Source of the DNA: Enoplolaimus lenunculus
Taxonomy: Eukaryota; Nematoda; Enoplea; Enoplida; Thoracostomopsidae
Length of the DNA: 64,000 nt
Assembly: GCA_030248215.1 (NCBI GenBank)
Contig: JASANG010000148.1
Coordinates: forward strand, 1 to 64,000
Direction of reading: 5' to 3'
Made by a program: the position numbers and the translations under genes
Notes under the pieces: model-generated
Told to the model about the DNA's origin: nothing
Seen by the model: the letters and a program-made list of their open reading frames with translations, nothing else
Database searches by the model: none
Part shown: in pieces, positions 1 through 9,472 of the stretch
Layout of the letters: every line of letters starts with the position of its first letter
How positions within the stretch are numbered: position 1 is the first letter of the stretch

Positions 1-828
1 AGAGGGTAAGCATCAGATGCTAGATTTAATATTAAACAAGGGCTCACAGGGTGAGGCCTAAAGATAAGGTAGGTTACCTTGGATCGAAAGTCCTTGCCAC
101 CCATCCTTGGCGGGTACCCCTTATGGATTAATCAAAGCCGGCTGCTGTGTCTCGTTGTATACTACCGCCGTATCATATCAGAGATGGTTACCATCTCGGC
201 CTCATGTATGCGCCATCTGAACGCGGTGTGTAACTGTCATGTATCGTGTGGTATTTTAGTTGTTATTCGTGGTAGCAAAAATGGCGTTCTATTGCTAGAA
301 TTTATTGTTAATGGTGAAAAGAAGGAGCAGTTAATTGAGGAGTTAAGGTATTTTTCTTAAGGTGGTTTGTATTTTATCTTGGGTGGGAAAATAGCGCTCG
401 TACCGGGGCGGCCGGTACAAGCGCTGTACGGGCTAGCGGTGCGGGTGGCTCTAAGCGGTTTCTTAATTGGAAAATTTTGTAACGTGCGTTCAGGAGGCAA
501 ATTACTCGTTGGAGCAATCTCAGTTGGGTTAGACTCCGGTTTAGGCTCACTCGACTCAACCGCGGTTTTAACCCAATTGCATTCATTTTAAACACAGAGT
601 CGCCTACCCGAGAAACAAGTAGACGAAATAAAAAGAATCTGTGCGCCTAGCAATAACCATTGACGACAAAGCCGAATTCGCGGACGAATTAAATTCGTTC
701 GCTGCCATTGGCGTTCTTGCTTTAATATTTTTGGCAACTGCCTTGATCTCAGTTTTCAGTATTTTGCTTCTGCGGAAGCTTAGAAAGTTGTAATTGTTTC
801 TCTCCGCTTTGCAAATTTGGTTTGAATC

Positions 829-1263
829 ATGGCGACACGAGAGAATTTAGTTCGATGGGAACTCAGTGCAGCGAATCTCCTGGACCTGGACTTCACTCCA
901 GAGGAGTGGGCCCAGCTCCAGAGAAAAGCTTACAACAGGGACAAGATATTATTCAAAGTACTGACGATGGTTCCGCCACGCGAAGCCATTCGCTTGGCAG
1001 TACTAAGGGTAATTCAACGGTCAAGCGAACAAACCGATTATCCGAGCTTTCAAAGTGCTGCGATACAAAGATACTTAACAGAACTGCCAGACCCTACCGA
1101 AGCGTTGCCGGATCAGGTAGAAACAGACGTGGCCGGATTGGGTATCTTGGAGAAGCTGGGCGATCTACGTTCCGAAGACGCCCTAACATTAGTCCGAATA
1201 ACCTCAGTTTTCTCAGATTTGATAATATATCACCGCCTGAAACACATGTCAGCTCGGGTGTAG
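829..1263 (+). CDS. 144-aa open frame of array copy 1
   Basis: This is the same frame as the 144-aa frame of the intact units, starting at an ATG in a good context (ATCATGG) with the protein beginning MATREN. It differs by a handful of residues from copies 2-4, mostly in the middle of the protein. The family is not recognised and expression is unproven. Confidence 0.35.
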   Translation: MATRENLVRWELSAANLLDLDFTPEEWAQLQRKAYNRDKILFKVLTMVPPREAIRLAVLRVIQRSSEQTDYPSFQSAAIQRYLTELPDPTEALPDQVETDVAGLGILEKLGDLRSEDALTLVRITSVFSDLIIYHRLKHMSARV

Positions 1264-1504
1264 GTGAATATGGCAGAATCACAACAACCGGAAGAGGCGG
1301 AACAATCTCTGGACTTCAGCGGAATTCCGAAGGGCCGGTTGCCCCTGGCACTGTAAACGAGTGCGCTGATCTCAGTGCCGTTGCCAGATATGTTGACAAC
1401 TCTAGCGATAGAGTATCAACTGGCACTGAACCAACTGATCAACAAAGAGAAAATGACAGCTCAAAAAGCACGGAGCTTTTGGACACCAATGCTCTCTGGA
1501 GCTT

Positions 1505-1842
1505 GTTCCAATCACAACACTCTGCGCAAGCACAGCAAGAAACAGATCAGCCCGCACAGACCATCCGCAATCCCAACCAAAAAACCAAACCAACACCGCA
1601 GAGATCTCCCAAGCGAGCACGAAGCACCACAAAAAAAAAAAAACCTCAAAATTCTCACACAACAAATACTCCTCCTCCAAAAAAAAAGACAAGGGAAAAA
1701 AAGCCACAAGAGAACCCCAGAGAAGACAACACAAAAAAACAAGCAAGCCCACAAACCCCAAAGAAACCTTCCACCCACCCGACCACAAACAAGCCCACCA
1801 CACCCGCCCACAGCCGATCCACCCCACGCCACTAAAAAACCG
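1505..1842. other. A/C-only stretch: array sequence with T and G dropped out
   Basis: This stretch is almost purely A and C. Read against the intact unit (about 3123-3811) it keeps the same order of landmarks, such as gatctcccaagcg, aaagccacaagag and accccacgcc, while most T and G are missing. It therefore looks like a damaged consensus of ordinary array DNA and not a new sequence. The open frames on either strand here, Lys/Pro/Thr-rich on plus and Leu/Phe/Trp-rich on minus, should not be read as genes. Confidence 0.7.
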
Positions 1843-2450
1843 GCGGTGTGTAACTGCATGTGTAGTGTGGTATACTAGTTGTTCTTCGTGGTAGCAAAAA
1901 TGGCGTTCTATTGCTAGAATTTATTGTTAATGGTGAAAAGATAGGAGACCGGTTAATTAAGGAGCTGGTATTTTTCTTAAGGTGGTTTGTATTTTATTTC
2001 CGGTGGAAAAATAGCGCTCGTATCGGGGCGGCCGGTACAAGCGCTGTACGGGCTGTTCCGATGCGGGTGGCTCTAAGTGGTTTCTTAATTGGAAAATTTT
2101 GTAACGTGCGTTCAGGAGGCAAATTACTCGTTGGAGCGATCTCGAGTTGGGTTAGACTAAGGTTGAGTCTAGCTCGACTCAACCGCGGTTTTAACCCAAT
2201 TGCATTCATTTTAAACACAGAGTCGCCTACCCGAGAAACAAGTAGACGAAATAGAAAGAATCTGTGCGCCTAGCAATAACCATTGACGACAAAGCCGAAT
2301 TCGCGGACGAATTAAATTCGTTCGCTGCCATTGGCGTTCTTGCTTTAATATTTTTGGCAGCTGCCTTGATCTCAGTTTTCAGTATTTTGCTTCTGCGGAA
2401 GCTCAAAAGTTGTAATTGTTTCTCTCCGCTTTGCAAATTTGGTTTGCATC

Positions 2451-2885
2451 ATGGCGACACGAGAGAATTTAGTTCGATGGGAACTCAGTGCAGCGAATCT
2501 CCTGGACCTGGACTTCACTCCAGAGGAGTGGGCCCAGCTCCAGAGAAAAGCTTACAACAGGGACAAGATATTATTCAAAGTACTGACGATGGTTCCGCCA
2601 CGCGAAGCCATTCGCTTGGCAGTACTAGGGTCATTCAACGGTCAAGCGAACAAACCGATTATCCGAGCTTTCAAAGTGCTGCGATACAAAGAGTACTTAA
2701 CAGAACTGCCAGACCCTACCGAAGCGTTGCCGGATCAGGTAGAAACAGACGTGGCCGGATTGGGTATCTTGGAGAAGCTGGGCGATCTACGTTCCGAAGA
2801 CGCCCTAACATTAGTCCGAATAACCTCAGCTTTCTCAGATTTGGTAATATATCACCGCCTGAAACACATGTCAGCTCGGGTGTAG
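2451..2885 (+). CDS. array unit open frame A, 144 aa (copy 2)
   Basis: The frame starts at ATG in the context ATCATGG. The predicted product is compact and largely helical-looking, with a well-mixed composition, unlike the disordered product of the overlapping frame B. Visible landmarks are MATRENLVRW at the N-terminus, TPEEWAQL near residue 23 and ITSAFSDL near 128. No signal peptide, membrane span or catalytic motif is seen. The frame is preserved in all five copies, which is expected anyway if the copies are young. A second frame in the same phase follows (from 2892). It could belong to a small virus-like or retro-type element or be a multicopy gene; the family is unknown. Confidence 0.45.
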   Translation: MATRENLVRWELSAANLLDLDFTPEEWAQLQRKAYNRDKILFKVLTMVPPREAIRLAVLGSFNGQANKPIIRAFKVLRYKEYLTELPDPTEALPDQVETDVAGLGILEKLGDLRSEDALTLVRITSAFSDLVIYHRLKHMSARV

Positions 2886-3370
2886 GTGAATATGGCAGAA
2901 TCACAACAACCGGAAGAGGCGGAACAATCTCTGGACTTCAGCGGAATTCCGAAGGGCCGGTTGCCCCTGGCACTGTAAACGAGTGCGCTGATCTCAGTGC
3001 CGTTGCCAGATATGTTGACAACTCTAGCGATAGAGTATCAACTGGCACTGAACCAACTGATCAACAAAGAGAAAATGACAGCTCAAAAAGCACGGAGCTT
3101 TTGGACACCAATGCTCTCTGGAGCTTGTTTCACAATGCTGAGTCACAACATGGCAGTTCTGTTGCTGCAATGGCTAACAGCAATAGAGAACAGGATCAGC
3201 CCCAGGCCACAGATTCCAGTTCCGCAAGTTCCTCTGGGGTCATTACCAGAAGGAAATCCGTTTCGAACCGATTGGGCATCAATCCTGGAGGATGTGATCT
3301 CCCAAGCGGTAGCGGACGGAAGGTTGGCACCGTAGGTGCTAAAAAGAAGTTAAAGAAATTGAAGGAGTAA
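2477..3370 (+). CDS. array unit open frame B, 297 aa (copy 2)
   Basis: This frame overlaps frame A in a different phase, starting 26 nt inside it, and runs through to near the 3' end of the unit. It also stays open about 210 nt upstream of this ATG, where it would encode a hydrophobic stretch. The product is rich in Ser, Thr, Arg, Gly and Gln, probably disordered, and ends in a basic tail (KKKLKKLKE) that resembles a nuclear or nucleic-acid-binding tail. Which frame is translated cannot be told from the sequence. Two long overlapping frames are typical of overprinting in compact genomes but could also be chance. Confidence 0.35.
   Translation: MGTQCSESPGPGLHSRGVGPAPEKSLQQGQDIIQSTDDGSATRSHSLGSTRVIQRSSEQTDYPSFQSAAIQRVLNRTARPYRSVAGSGRNRRGRIGYLGEAGRSTFRRRPNISPNNLSFLRFGNISPPETHVSSGVGEYGRITTTGRGGTISGLQRNSEGPVAPGTVNECADLSAVARYVDNSSDRVSTGTEPTDQQRENDSSKSTELLDTNALWSLFHNAESQHGSSVAAMANSNREQDQPQATDSSSASSSGVITRRKSVSNRLGINPGGCDLPSGSGRKVGTVGAKKKLKKLKE
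2997..3335 (+). CDS. array unit open frame C, about 112 aa (copy 2)
   Basis: This frame lies in the phase of frame A, downstream of it and wholly inside frame B. The product has a helical first half and a Pro-rich middle (RPQIPVPQVPLG). It recurs at 4962-5300, 6927-7265 and 8892-9230. It may be non-coding. Confidence 0.2.
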   Translation: MPLPDMLTTLAIEYQLALNQLINKEKMTAQKARSFWTPMLSGACFTMLSHNMAVLLLQWLTAIENRISPRPQIPVPQVPLGSLPEGNPFRTDWASILEDVISQAVADGRLAP

Positions 3371-3505
3371 CTGCTTTGTTTTATTTTCCATGACATATTT
3401 TGTATGTTTCGTATATTGTGTATGTTTTATATGCTTTATGTTTGCTTTAACTTGACTTTAACTGTGTCCAATGTTTACTTGTTATTTACTTGTTATTCTT
3501 TCTCA

Positions 3506-3511
3506 AATAAA
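3506..3511 (+). terminator. AATAAA polyadenylation signal of the array unit
   Basis: AATAAA lies about 140 nt after the end of frame B in a T-rich tail and is repeated at 5471, 7436 and 9401. It suggests each unit has its own polymerase II transcript end. Confidence 0.5.
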
Positions 3512-3614
3512 TCCGGGCCAATGGGGCATATATGTATTATATATATTTAAAAAGCCACAAGAGGCTTAGGAACCCTCAGAGGGTAAGCATCAGATGCTAG
3601 ATTTAATATTAAAC

Positions 3615-3639
3615 AAGGGCTCACACAGTGTGAGCCCTT
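3615..3639. repeat. 25-nt perfect palindrome at the unit junction
   Basis: Two 12-nt arms (AAGGGCTCACAC and its reverse complement) flank a single central A. It recurs at 5580-5604, 7545-7569 and, with one mismatch, 9510-9534. It is damaged in copy 1. It could be a hairpin, a recombination site or an origin-like cruciform. Confidence 0.85.
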
Positions 3640-3811
3640 AAATATAAGGTAGGTTACCCTGGATCGAAAGTCCTTGCCACCCATCCTTGGCGGGTACCCC
3701 TTATGGATTGATCGAAGCCGGCTACTGTGTCTAGTTATGCTACTCCGCCCGATCATGTCCGGGATGGGTTTCCCATCTCGGGCTCGCAGTGTATGCGCCA
3801 TCTGAACGCGG

Positions 3812-4173
3812 TGTGTAACTGCATGTGTAGTGTGGTATTTTAGTTGTTCTTCGTGGTAGCAAAAATGGCGTTCTATTGCTAGAATTTATTGTTAATGGTG
3901 AAAAGATAGGAGACCGGTTAATTAAGGAGTTGGTATTTTTCTTAAGGTGGTTTGTATTTTATTTTCGGTGGAAAAATAGCGCTCGTACCGGGGCGGCCGG
4001 TACAAGCGCTGTACGGGCTGTTCCGGTGCGGGTGGCTCTAAGCGGTTTCTTAATTGGAAAATTTTGTAACGTGCGTTCAGGAGGCAAATTACTCGTTGGA
4101 GCGATCTCGAGTTGGGTTAGACTCCGGTTGAGTCTAGCTCGACTCAACCGCGGTTTTAACCCAATTGCATTCA
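3812..4173 (+). repeat. 362-bp TG...CA module inside the array unit
   Basis: The module begins TGTGTAACTGC and ends TTGCATTCA. Its limits are set by the solo inverted copy at 11072-11433, which matches over exactly 362 bp and no further on the CA side. It also lies at 1847-2208, 5777-6138 and 7742-8103. A TG...CA module of this length resembles a long terminal repeat, but I see no convincing primer-binding site next to it. Confidence 0.65.
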
Positions 4174-4415
4174 TTTTAAACACAGAGTCGCCTACCCGAG
4201 AAACAAGTAGACGAAATAGAAAGAATCTGTGCGCCTAGCAATAACCATTGACGACAAAGCCGAATTCGCGGACGAATTAAATTCGTTCGCTGCCATTGGC
4301 GTTCTTGCTTTAATATTTTTGGCAGCTGCCTTGATCTCAGTTTTCAGTATTTTGCTTCTGCGGAAGCTCAAAAGTTGTAATTGTTTCTCTCCGCTTTGCA
4401 AATTTGGTTTGCATC

Positions 4416-4850
4416 ATGGCGACACGAGAGAATTTAGTTCGATGGGAACTCAGTGCAGCGAATCTCCTGGACCTGGACTTCACTCCAGAGGAGTGGGCCC
4501 AGCTCCAGAGAAAAGCTTACAACAGGGACAAGATATTATTCAAAGTACTGACGATGGTTCCGCCACGCGAAGCCATTCGCTTGGCAGTACTAGGGTCATT
4601 CAACGGTCAAGCGAACAAACCGATTATCCGAGCTTTCAAAGTGCTGCGATACAAAGAGTACTTAACAGAACTGCCAGACCCTACCGAAGCGTTGCCGGAT
4701 CAGGTAGAAACAGACGTGGCCGGATTGGGTATCTTGGAGAAGCTGGGCGATCTACGTTCCGAAGACGCCCTAACATTAGTCCGAATAACCTCAGCTTTCT
4801 CAGATTTGGTAATATATCACCGCCTGAAACACATGTCAGCTCGGGTGTAG
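4416..4850 (+). CDS. array unit open frame A, 144 aa (copy 3)
   Basis: The predicted protein is identical to that of copy 2 (2451-2885). Confidence 0.45.
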   Translation: MATRENLVRWELSAANLLDLDFTPEEWAQLQRKAYNRDKILFKVLTMVPPREAIRLAVLGSFNGQANKPIIRAFKVLRYKEYLTELPDPTEALPDQVETDVAGLGILEKLGDLRSEDALTLVRITSAFSDLVIYHRLKHMSARV

Positions 4851-5335
4851 GTGAATATGGCAGAATCACAACAACCGGAAGAGGCGGAACAATCTCTGGA
4901 CTTCAGCGGAATTCCGAAGGGCCGGTTGCCCCTGGCACTGTAAACGAGTGCGCTGATCTCAGTGCCGTTGCCAGATATGTTGACAACTCTAGCGATAGAG
5001 TATCAACTGGCACTGAACCAACTGATCAACAAAGAGAAAATGACAGCTCAAAAAGCACGGAGCTTTTGGACACCAATGCTCTCTGGAGCTTGTTTCACAA
5101 TGCTGAGTCACAACATGGCAGTTCTGTTGCTGCAATGGCTAACAGCAATAGAGAACAGGATCAGCCCCAGGCCACAGATTCCAGTTCCGCAAGTTCCTCT
5201 GGGGTCATTACCAGAAGGAAATCCGTTTCGAACCGATTGGGCATCAATCCTGGAGGATGTGATCTCCCAAGCGGTAGCGGACGGAAGGTTGGCACCGTAG
5301 GTGCTAAAAAGAAGTTAAAGAAATTGAAGGAGTAA
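4442..5335 (+). CDS. array unit open frame B, 297 aa (copy 3)
   Basis: The predicted protein is identical to frame B of copy 2, overlapping frame A in another phase. Confidence 0.35.
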   Translation: MGTQCSESPGPGLHSRGVGPAPEKSLQQGQDIIQSTDDGSATRSHSLGSTRVIQRSSEQTDYPSFQSAAIQRVLNRTARPYRSVAGSGRNRRGRIGYLGEAGRSTFRRRPNISPNNLSFLRFGNISPPETHVSSGVGEYGRITTTGRGGTISGLQRNSEGPVAPGTVNECADLSAVARYVDNSSDRVSTGTEPTDQQRENDSSKSTELLDTNALWSLFHNAESQHGSSVAAMANSNREQDQPQATDSSSASSSGVITRRKSVSNRLGINPGGCDLPSGSGRKVGTVGAKKKLKKLKE

Positions 5336-6380
5336 CTGCTTTGTTTTATTTTCCATGACATATTTTGTATGTTTCGTATATTGTGTATGTTTTATATGCT
5401 TTATGTTTGCTTTAACTTGACTTTAACTGTGTCCAATGTTTACTTGTTATTTACTTGTTATTCTTTCTCAAATAAATCCGGGCCAATGGGGCATATATGT
5501 ATTATATATATTTAAAAAGCCACAAGAGGCTTAGGAACCCTCAGAGGGTAAGCATCAGATGCTAGATTTAATATTAAAGAAGGGCTCACACAGTGTGAGC
5601 CCTTAAATATAAGGTAGGTTACCCTGGATTGAAAGTCCTTGCCACCCATCCTTGGCGGGTACCCCTTATGGATTGATCGAAGCCGGCTACTGTGTCTAGT
5701 TATGCTACTCCGCCCGATCATGTCCGGGATGGGTTTCCCATCTCGGGCTCGCAGTGTATGCGCCATCTGAACGCGGTGTGTAACTGCATGTGTAGTGTGG
5801 TATTTTAGTTGTTCTTCGTGGTAGCAAAAATGGCGTTCTATTGCTAGAATTTATTGTTAATGGTGAAAAGATAGGAGACCGGTTAATTAAGGAGTTGGTA
5901 TTTTTCTTAAGGTGGTTTGTATTTTATTTTCGGTGGAAAAATAGCGCTCGTACCGGGGCGGCCGGTACAAGCGCTGTACGGGCTGTTCCGGTGCGGGTGG
6001 CTCTAAGCGGTTTCTTAATTGGAAAATTTTGTAACGTGCGTTCAGGAGGCAAATTACTCGTTGGAGCGATCTCGAGTTGGGTTAGACTCCGGTTGAGTCT
6101 AGCTCGACTCAACCGCGGTTTTAACCCAATTGCATTCATTTTAAACACAGAGTCGCCTACCCGAGAAACAAGTAGACGAAATAGAAAGAATCTGTGCGCC
6201 TAGCAATAACCATTGACGACAAAGCCGAATTCGCGGACGAATTAAATTCGTTCGCTGCCATTGGCGTTCTTGCTTTAATATTTTTGGCAGCTGCCTTGAT
6301 CTCAGTTTTCAGTATTTTGCTTCTGCGGAAGCTCAAAAGTTGTAATTGTTTCTCTCCGCTTTGCAAATTTGGTTTGCATC

Positions 6381-6815
6381 ATGGCGACACGAGAGAATTT
6401 AGTTCGATGGGAACTCAGTGCAGCGAATCTCCTGGACCTGGACTTCACTCCAGAGGAGTGGGCCCAGCTCCAGAGAAAAGCTTACAACAGGGACAAGATA
6501 TTATTCAAAGTACTGACGATGGTTCCGCCACGCGAAGCCATTCGCTTGGCAGTACTAGGGTCATTCAACGGTCAAGCGAACAAACCGATTATCCGAGCTT
6601 TCAAAGTGCTGCGATACAAAGAGTACTTAACAGAACTGCCAGACCCTACCGAAGCGTTGCCGGATCAGGTAGAAACAGACGTGGCCGGATTGGGTATCTT
6701 GGAGAAGCTGGGCGATCTACGTTCCGAAGACGCCCTAACATTAGTCCGAATAACCTCAGCTTTCTCAGATTTGGTAATATATCACCGCCTGAAACACATG
6801 TCAGCTCGGGTGTAG
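6381..6815 (+). CDS. array unit open frame A, 144 aa (copy 4)
   Basis: The predicted protein is identical to copies 2 and 3. Confidence 0.45.
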   Translation: MATRENLVRWELSAANLLDLDFTPEEWAQLQRKAYNRDKILFKVLTMVPPREAIRLAVLGSFNGQANKPIIRAFKVLRYKEYLTELPDPTEALPDQVETDVAGLGILEKLGDLRSEDALTLVRITSAFSDLVIYHRLKHMSARV

Positions 6816-7300
6816 GTGAATATGGCAGAATCACAACAACCGGAAGAGGCGGAACAATCTCTGGACTTCAGCGGAATTCCGAAGGGCCGGTTGCCCCTGG
6901 CACTGTAAACGAGTGCGCTGATCTCAGTGCCGTTGCCAGATATGTTGACAACTCTAGCGATAGAGTATCAACTGGCACTGAACCAACTGATCAACAAAGA
7001 GAAAATGACAGCTCAAAAAGCACGGAGCTTTTGGACACCAATGCTCTCTGGAGCTTGTTTCACAATGCTGAGTCACAACATGGCAGTTCTGTTGCTGCAA
7101 TGGCTAACAGCAATAGAGAACAGGATCAGCCCCAGGCCACAGATTCCAGTTCCGCAAGTTCCTCTGGGGTCATTACCAGAAGGAAATCCGTTTCGAACCG
7201 ATTGGGCATCAATCCTGGAGGATGTGATCTCCCAAGCGGTAGCGGACGGAAGGTTGGCACCGTAGGTGCTAAAAAGAAGTTAAAGAAATTGAAGGAGTAA
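6407..7300 (+). CDS. array unit open frame B, 297 aa (copy 4)
   Basis: The predicted protein is identical to frame B of copies 2 and 3. Confidence 0.35.
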   Translation: MGTQCSESPGPGLHSRGVGPAPEKSLQQGQDIIQSTDDGSATRSHSLGSTRVIQRSSEQTDYPSFQSAAIQRVLNRTARPYRSVAGSGRNRRGRIGYLGEAGRSTFRRRPNISPNNLSFLRFGNISPPETHVSSGVGEYGRITTTGRGGTISGLQRNSEGPVAPGTVNECADLSAVARYVDNSSDRVSTGTEPTDQQRENDSSKSTELLDTNALWSLFHNAESQHGSSVAAMANSNREQDQPQATDSSSASSSGVITRRKSVSNRLGINPGGCDLPSGSGRKVGTVGAKKKLKKLKE

Positions 7301-8345
7301 CTGCTTTGTTTTATTTTCCATGACATATTTTGTATGTTTCGTATATTGTGTATGTTTTATATGCTTTATGTTTGCTTTAACTTGACTTTAACTGTGTCCA
7401 ATGTTTACTTGTTATTTACTTGTTATTCTTTCTCAAATAAATCCGGGCCAATGGGGCATATATGTATTATATATATTTAAAAAGCCACAAGAGGCTTAGG
7501 AACCCTCAGAGGGTAAGCATCAGATGCTAGATTTAATATTAAACAAGGGCTCACACAGTGTGAGCCCTTAAATATAAGGTAGGTTACCCTGGATCGAAAG
7601 TCCTTGCCACCCATCCTTGGCGGGTACCCCTTATGGATTGATCGAAGCCGGCTACTGTGTCTAGTTATGCTACTCCGCCCGATCATGTCCGGGATGGGTT
7701 TCCCATCTCGGGCTCGCAGTGTATGCGCCATCTGAACGCGGTGTGTAACTGCATGTGTAGTGTGGTATTTTAGTTGTTCTTCGTGGTAGCAAAAATGGCG
7801 TTCTATTGCTAGAATTTATTGTTAATGGTGAAAAGATAGGAGACCGGTTAATTAAGGAGTTGGTATTTTTCTTAAGGTGGTTTGTATTTTATTTTCGGTG
7901 GAAAAATAGCGCTCGTACCGGGGCGGCCGGTACAAGCGCTGTACGGGCTGTTCCGGTGCGGGTGGCTCTAAGCGGTTTCTTAATTGGAAAATTTTGTAAC
8001 GTGCGTTCAGGAGGCAAATTACTCGTTGGAGCGATCTCGAGTTGGGTTAGACTCCGGTTGAGTCTAGCTCGACTCAACCGCGGTTTTAACCCAATTGCAT
8101 TCATTTTAAACACAGAGTCGCCTACCCGAGAAACAAGTAGACGAAATAGAAAGAATCTGTGCGCCTAGCAATAACCATTGACGACAAAGCCGAATTCGCG
8201 GACGAATTAAATTCGTTCGCTGCCATTGGCGTTCTTGCTTTAATATTTTTGGCAGCTGCCTTGATCTCAGTTTTCAGTATTTTGCTTCTGCGGAAGCTCA
8301 AAAGTTGTAATTGTTTCTCTCCGCTTTGCAAATTTGGTTTGCATC

Positions 8346-8780
8346 ATGGCGACACGAGAGAATTTAGTTCGATGGGAACTCAGTGCAGCGAATCTCCTGG
8401 ACCTGGACTTCACTCCAGAGGAGTGGGCCCAGCTCCAGAGAAAAGCTTACAACAGGGACAAGATATTATTCAAAGTACTGACGATGGTTCCGCCACGCGA
8501 AGCCATTCGCTTGGCAGAACTAGGGTCATTCAACGGTCAAGCGAGCAAACCGATTATCCGAGCTTTCAAAGTGCTGCGATACAAAGAGTACTTAACAGAA
8601 CTGCCAGACCCTACCGAAGCGTTGCCGGATCAGGTAGAAACAGACGTGACCGGATTGGGTATCTTGGAGAAGCTGGGCGATCTACGTTCCAAAGACGCCC
8701 TAACATTAGTCCGAATAACCTCAGCTTTCTCAGATTTGGTAATATATCACCGCCTGAAACACATGTCAGCTCGGGTGTAG
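8346..8780 (+). CDS. array unit open frame A, 144 aa (copy 5)
   Basis: Open over the full length, with four residue differences from copies 2-4. Confidence 0.4.
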   Translation: MATRENLVRWELSAANLLDLDFTPEEWAQLQRKAYNRDKILFKVLTMVPPREAIRLAELGSFNGQASKPIIRAFKVLRYKEYLTELPDPTEALPDQVETDVTGLGILEKLGDLRSKDALTLVRITSAFSDLVIYHRLKHMSARV

Positions 8781-9265
8781 GTGAATATGGCAGAATCACA
8801 ACAACCGGAAGAGGCGGAACAATCTCTGGACTTCAGCGGAATTCCGAAGGGCCGGTTGCCCCTGGCACTGTAAACGAGTGCGCTGATCTCAGTGCCGTTG
8901 CCAGATATGTTGACAACTCTAGCGATAGAGTATCAACTGGCACTGAACCAACTGATCAACAAAGAGAAAATGACAGCTCAAAAAGCACGGAGCTTTTGGA
9001 CACCAATGCTCTCTGGAGCTTGTTTCACAATGCTGAGTCACAACATGGCAGTTCTGTTGCTGCAATGGCTAACAGCAATAGAGAACAGGATCAGCCCCAG
9101 GCCACAGATTCCAGTTCCGCAAGTTCCTCTGGGGTTATTACCAGAAGGAAATCCGTTTCGAACCGATTGGGCATCAATCCTGGAGGATGTGATCTCCCAA
9201 GCGGTAGCGGACGAAAGGTTGGCACCGTAGGTGCTAAAAAGAAGTTAAAGAAATTGAAGGAGTAG
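8372..9265 (+). CDS. array unit open frame B, 297 aa (copy 5)
   Basis: Open over the full length, with a few residue differences from copies 2-4. Confidence 0.3.
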   Translation: MGTQCSESPGPGLHSRGVGPAPEKSLQQGQDIIQSTDDGSATRSHSLGRTRVIQRSSEQTDYPSFQSAAIQRVLNRTARPYRSVAGSGRNRRDRIGYLGEAGRSTFQRRPNISPNNLSFLRFGNISPPETHVSSGVGEYGRITTTGRGGTISGLQRNSEGPVAPGTVNECADLSAVARYVDNSSDRVSTGTEPTDQQRENDSSKSTELLDTNALWSLFHNAESQHGSSVAAMANSNREQDQPQATDSSSASSSGVITRRKSVSNRLGINPGGCDLPSGSGRKVGTVGAKKKLKKLKE

Positions 9266-9472
9266 CTGCTTTGTTTTATTTTCCATGACATATTTTGTAT
9301 GTTTCGTATATTGTGTATGTTTTATATGCTTTATGTTTGCTTTAACTTGACTTTAACTGTGTCCAATGTTTACTTGTTATTTACTTGTTATTCTTTCTCA
9401 AATAAATCCGGGCCAATGGGGCATATATGTATTATATATATTTAAAAAGCCACAAGAGGCTTAGGAACCCTC

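Larger units (their letters stand above)
1..1842 (+). repeat. tandem array unit, copy 1 (degraded)
   Basis: The window opens at the same unit phase as positions 3578, 5543, 7508 and 9473, so this is the first visible copy of the 1,965-bp unit. It diverges more than copies 2-5, and copies 1 and 2 together are about 350 bp shorter than two full units. Its last part (1505-1842) is abnormal in base composition and is annotated separately. Confidence 0.85.
1843..3577 (+). repeat. tandem array unit, copy 2
   Basis: This copy is nearly identical to copies 3-5 but its left boundary lies in the damaged stretch. It opens with the 362-bp TG...CA module (1847-2208), which carries a few variants shared only with the inverted solo copy at 11072-11433. 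The two-frame coding block and an AATAAA follow. Confidence 0.9.
3578..5542 (+). repeat. tandem array unit, copy 3 (1,965 bp)
   Basis: This is a full unit, near-identical to copies 4 and 5. Order: 25-nt palindrome (3615-3639), a structured GC-rich stretch with a GATGGG-TTT-CCCATC hairpin near 3757-3776, the 362-bp TG...CA module (3812-4173), the overlapping frames (4416-5335), a T-rich tail with AATAAA, then the next unit. Confidence 0.95.
5543..7507 (+). repeat. tandem array unit, copy 4 (1,965 bp)
   Basis: Full unit; it differs from copy 3 by only a few scattered bases near its left end, so the copies are recent or homogenised. Confidence 0.95.
7508..9472 (+). repeat. tandem array unit, copy 5 (1,965 bp)
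   Basis: Full unit, slightly more diverged than copies 3 and 4, with about eight substitutions in the coding block. Several of them change residues in both overlapping frames, so this comparison gives no sign of strong purifying selection on either one. Confidence 0.95.

Noticed and set aside
1402-1878. Long frames on both strands (Lys/Pro/Thr-rich on plus, Leu/Phe/Trp-rich on minus)
   Set aside because: They exist only because T and G are missing from a damaged copy of the array unit.
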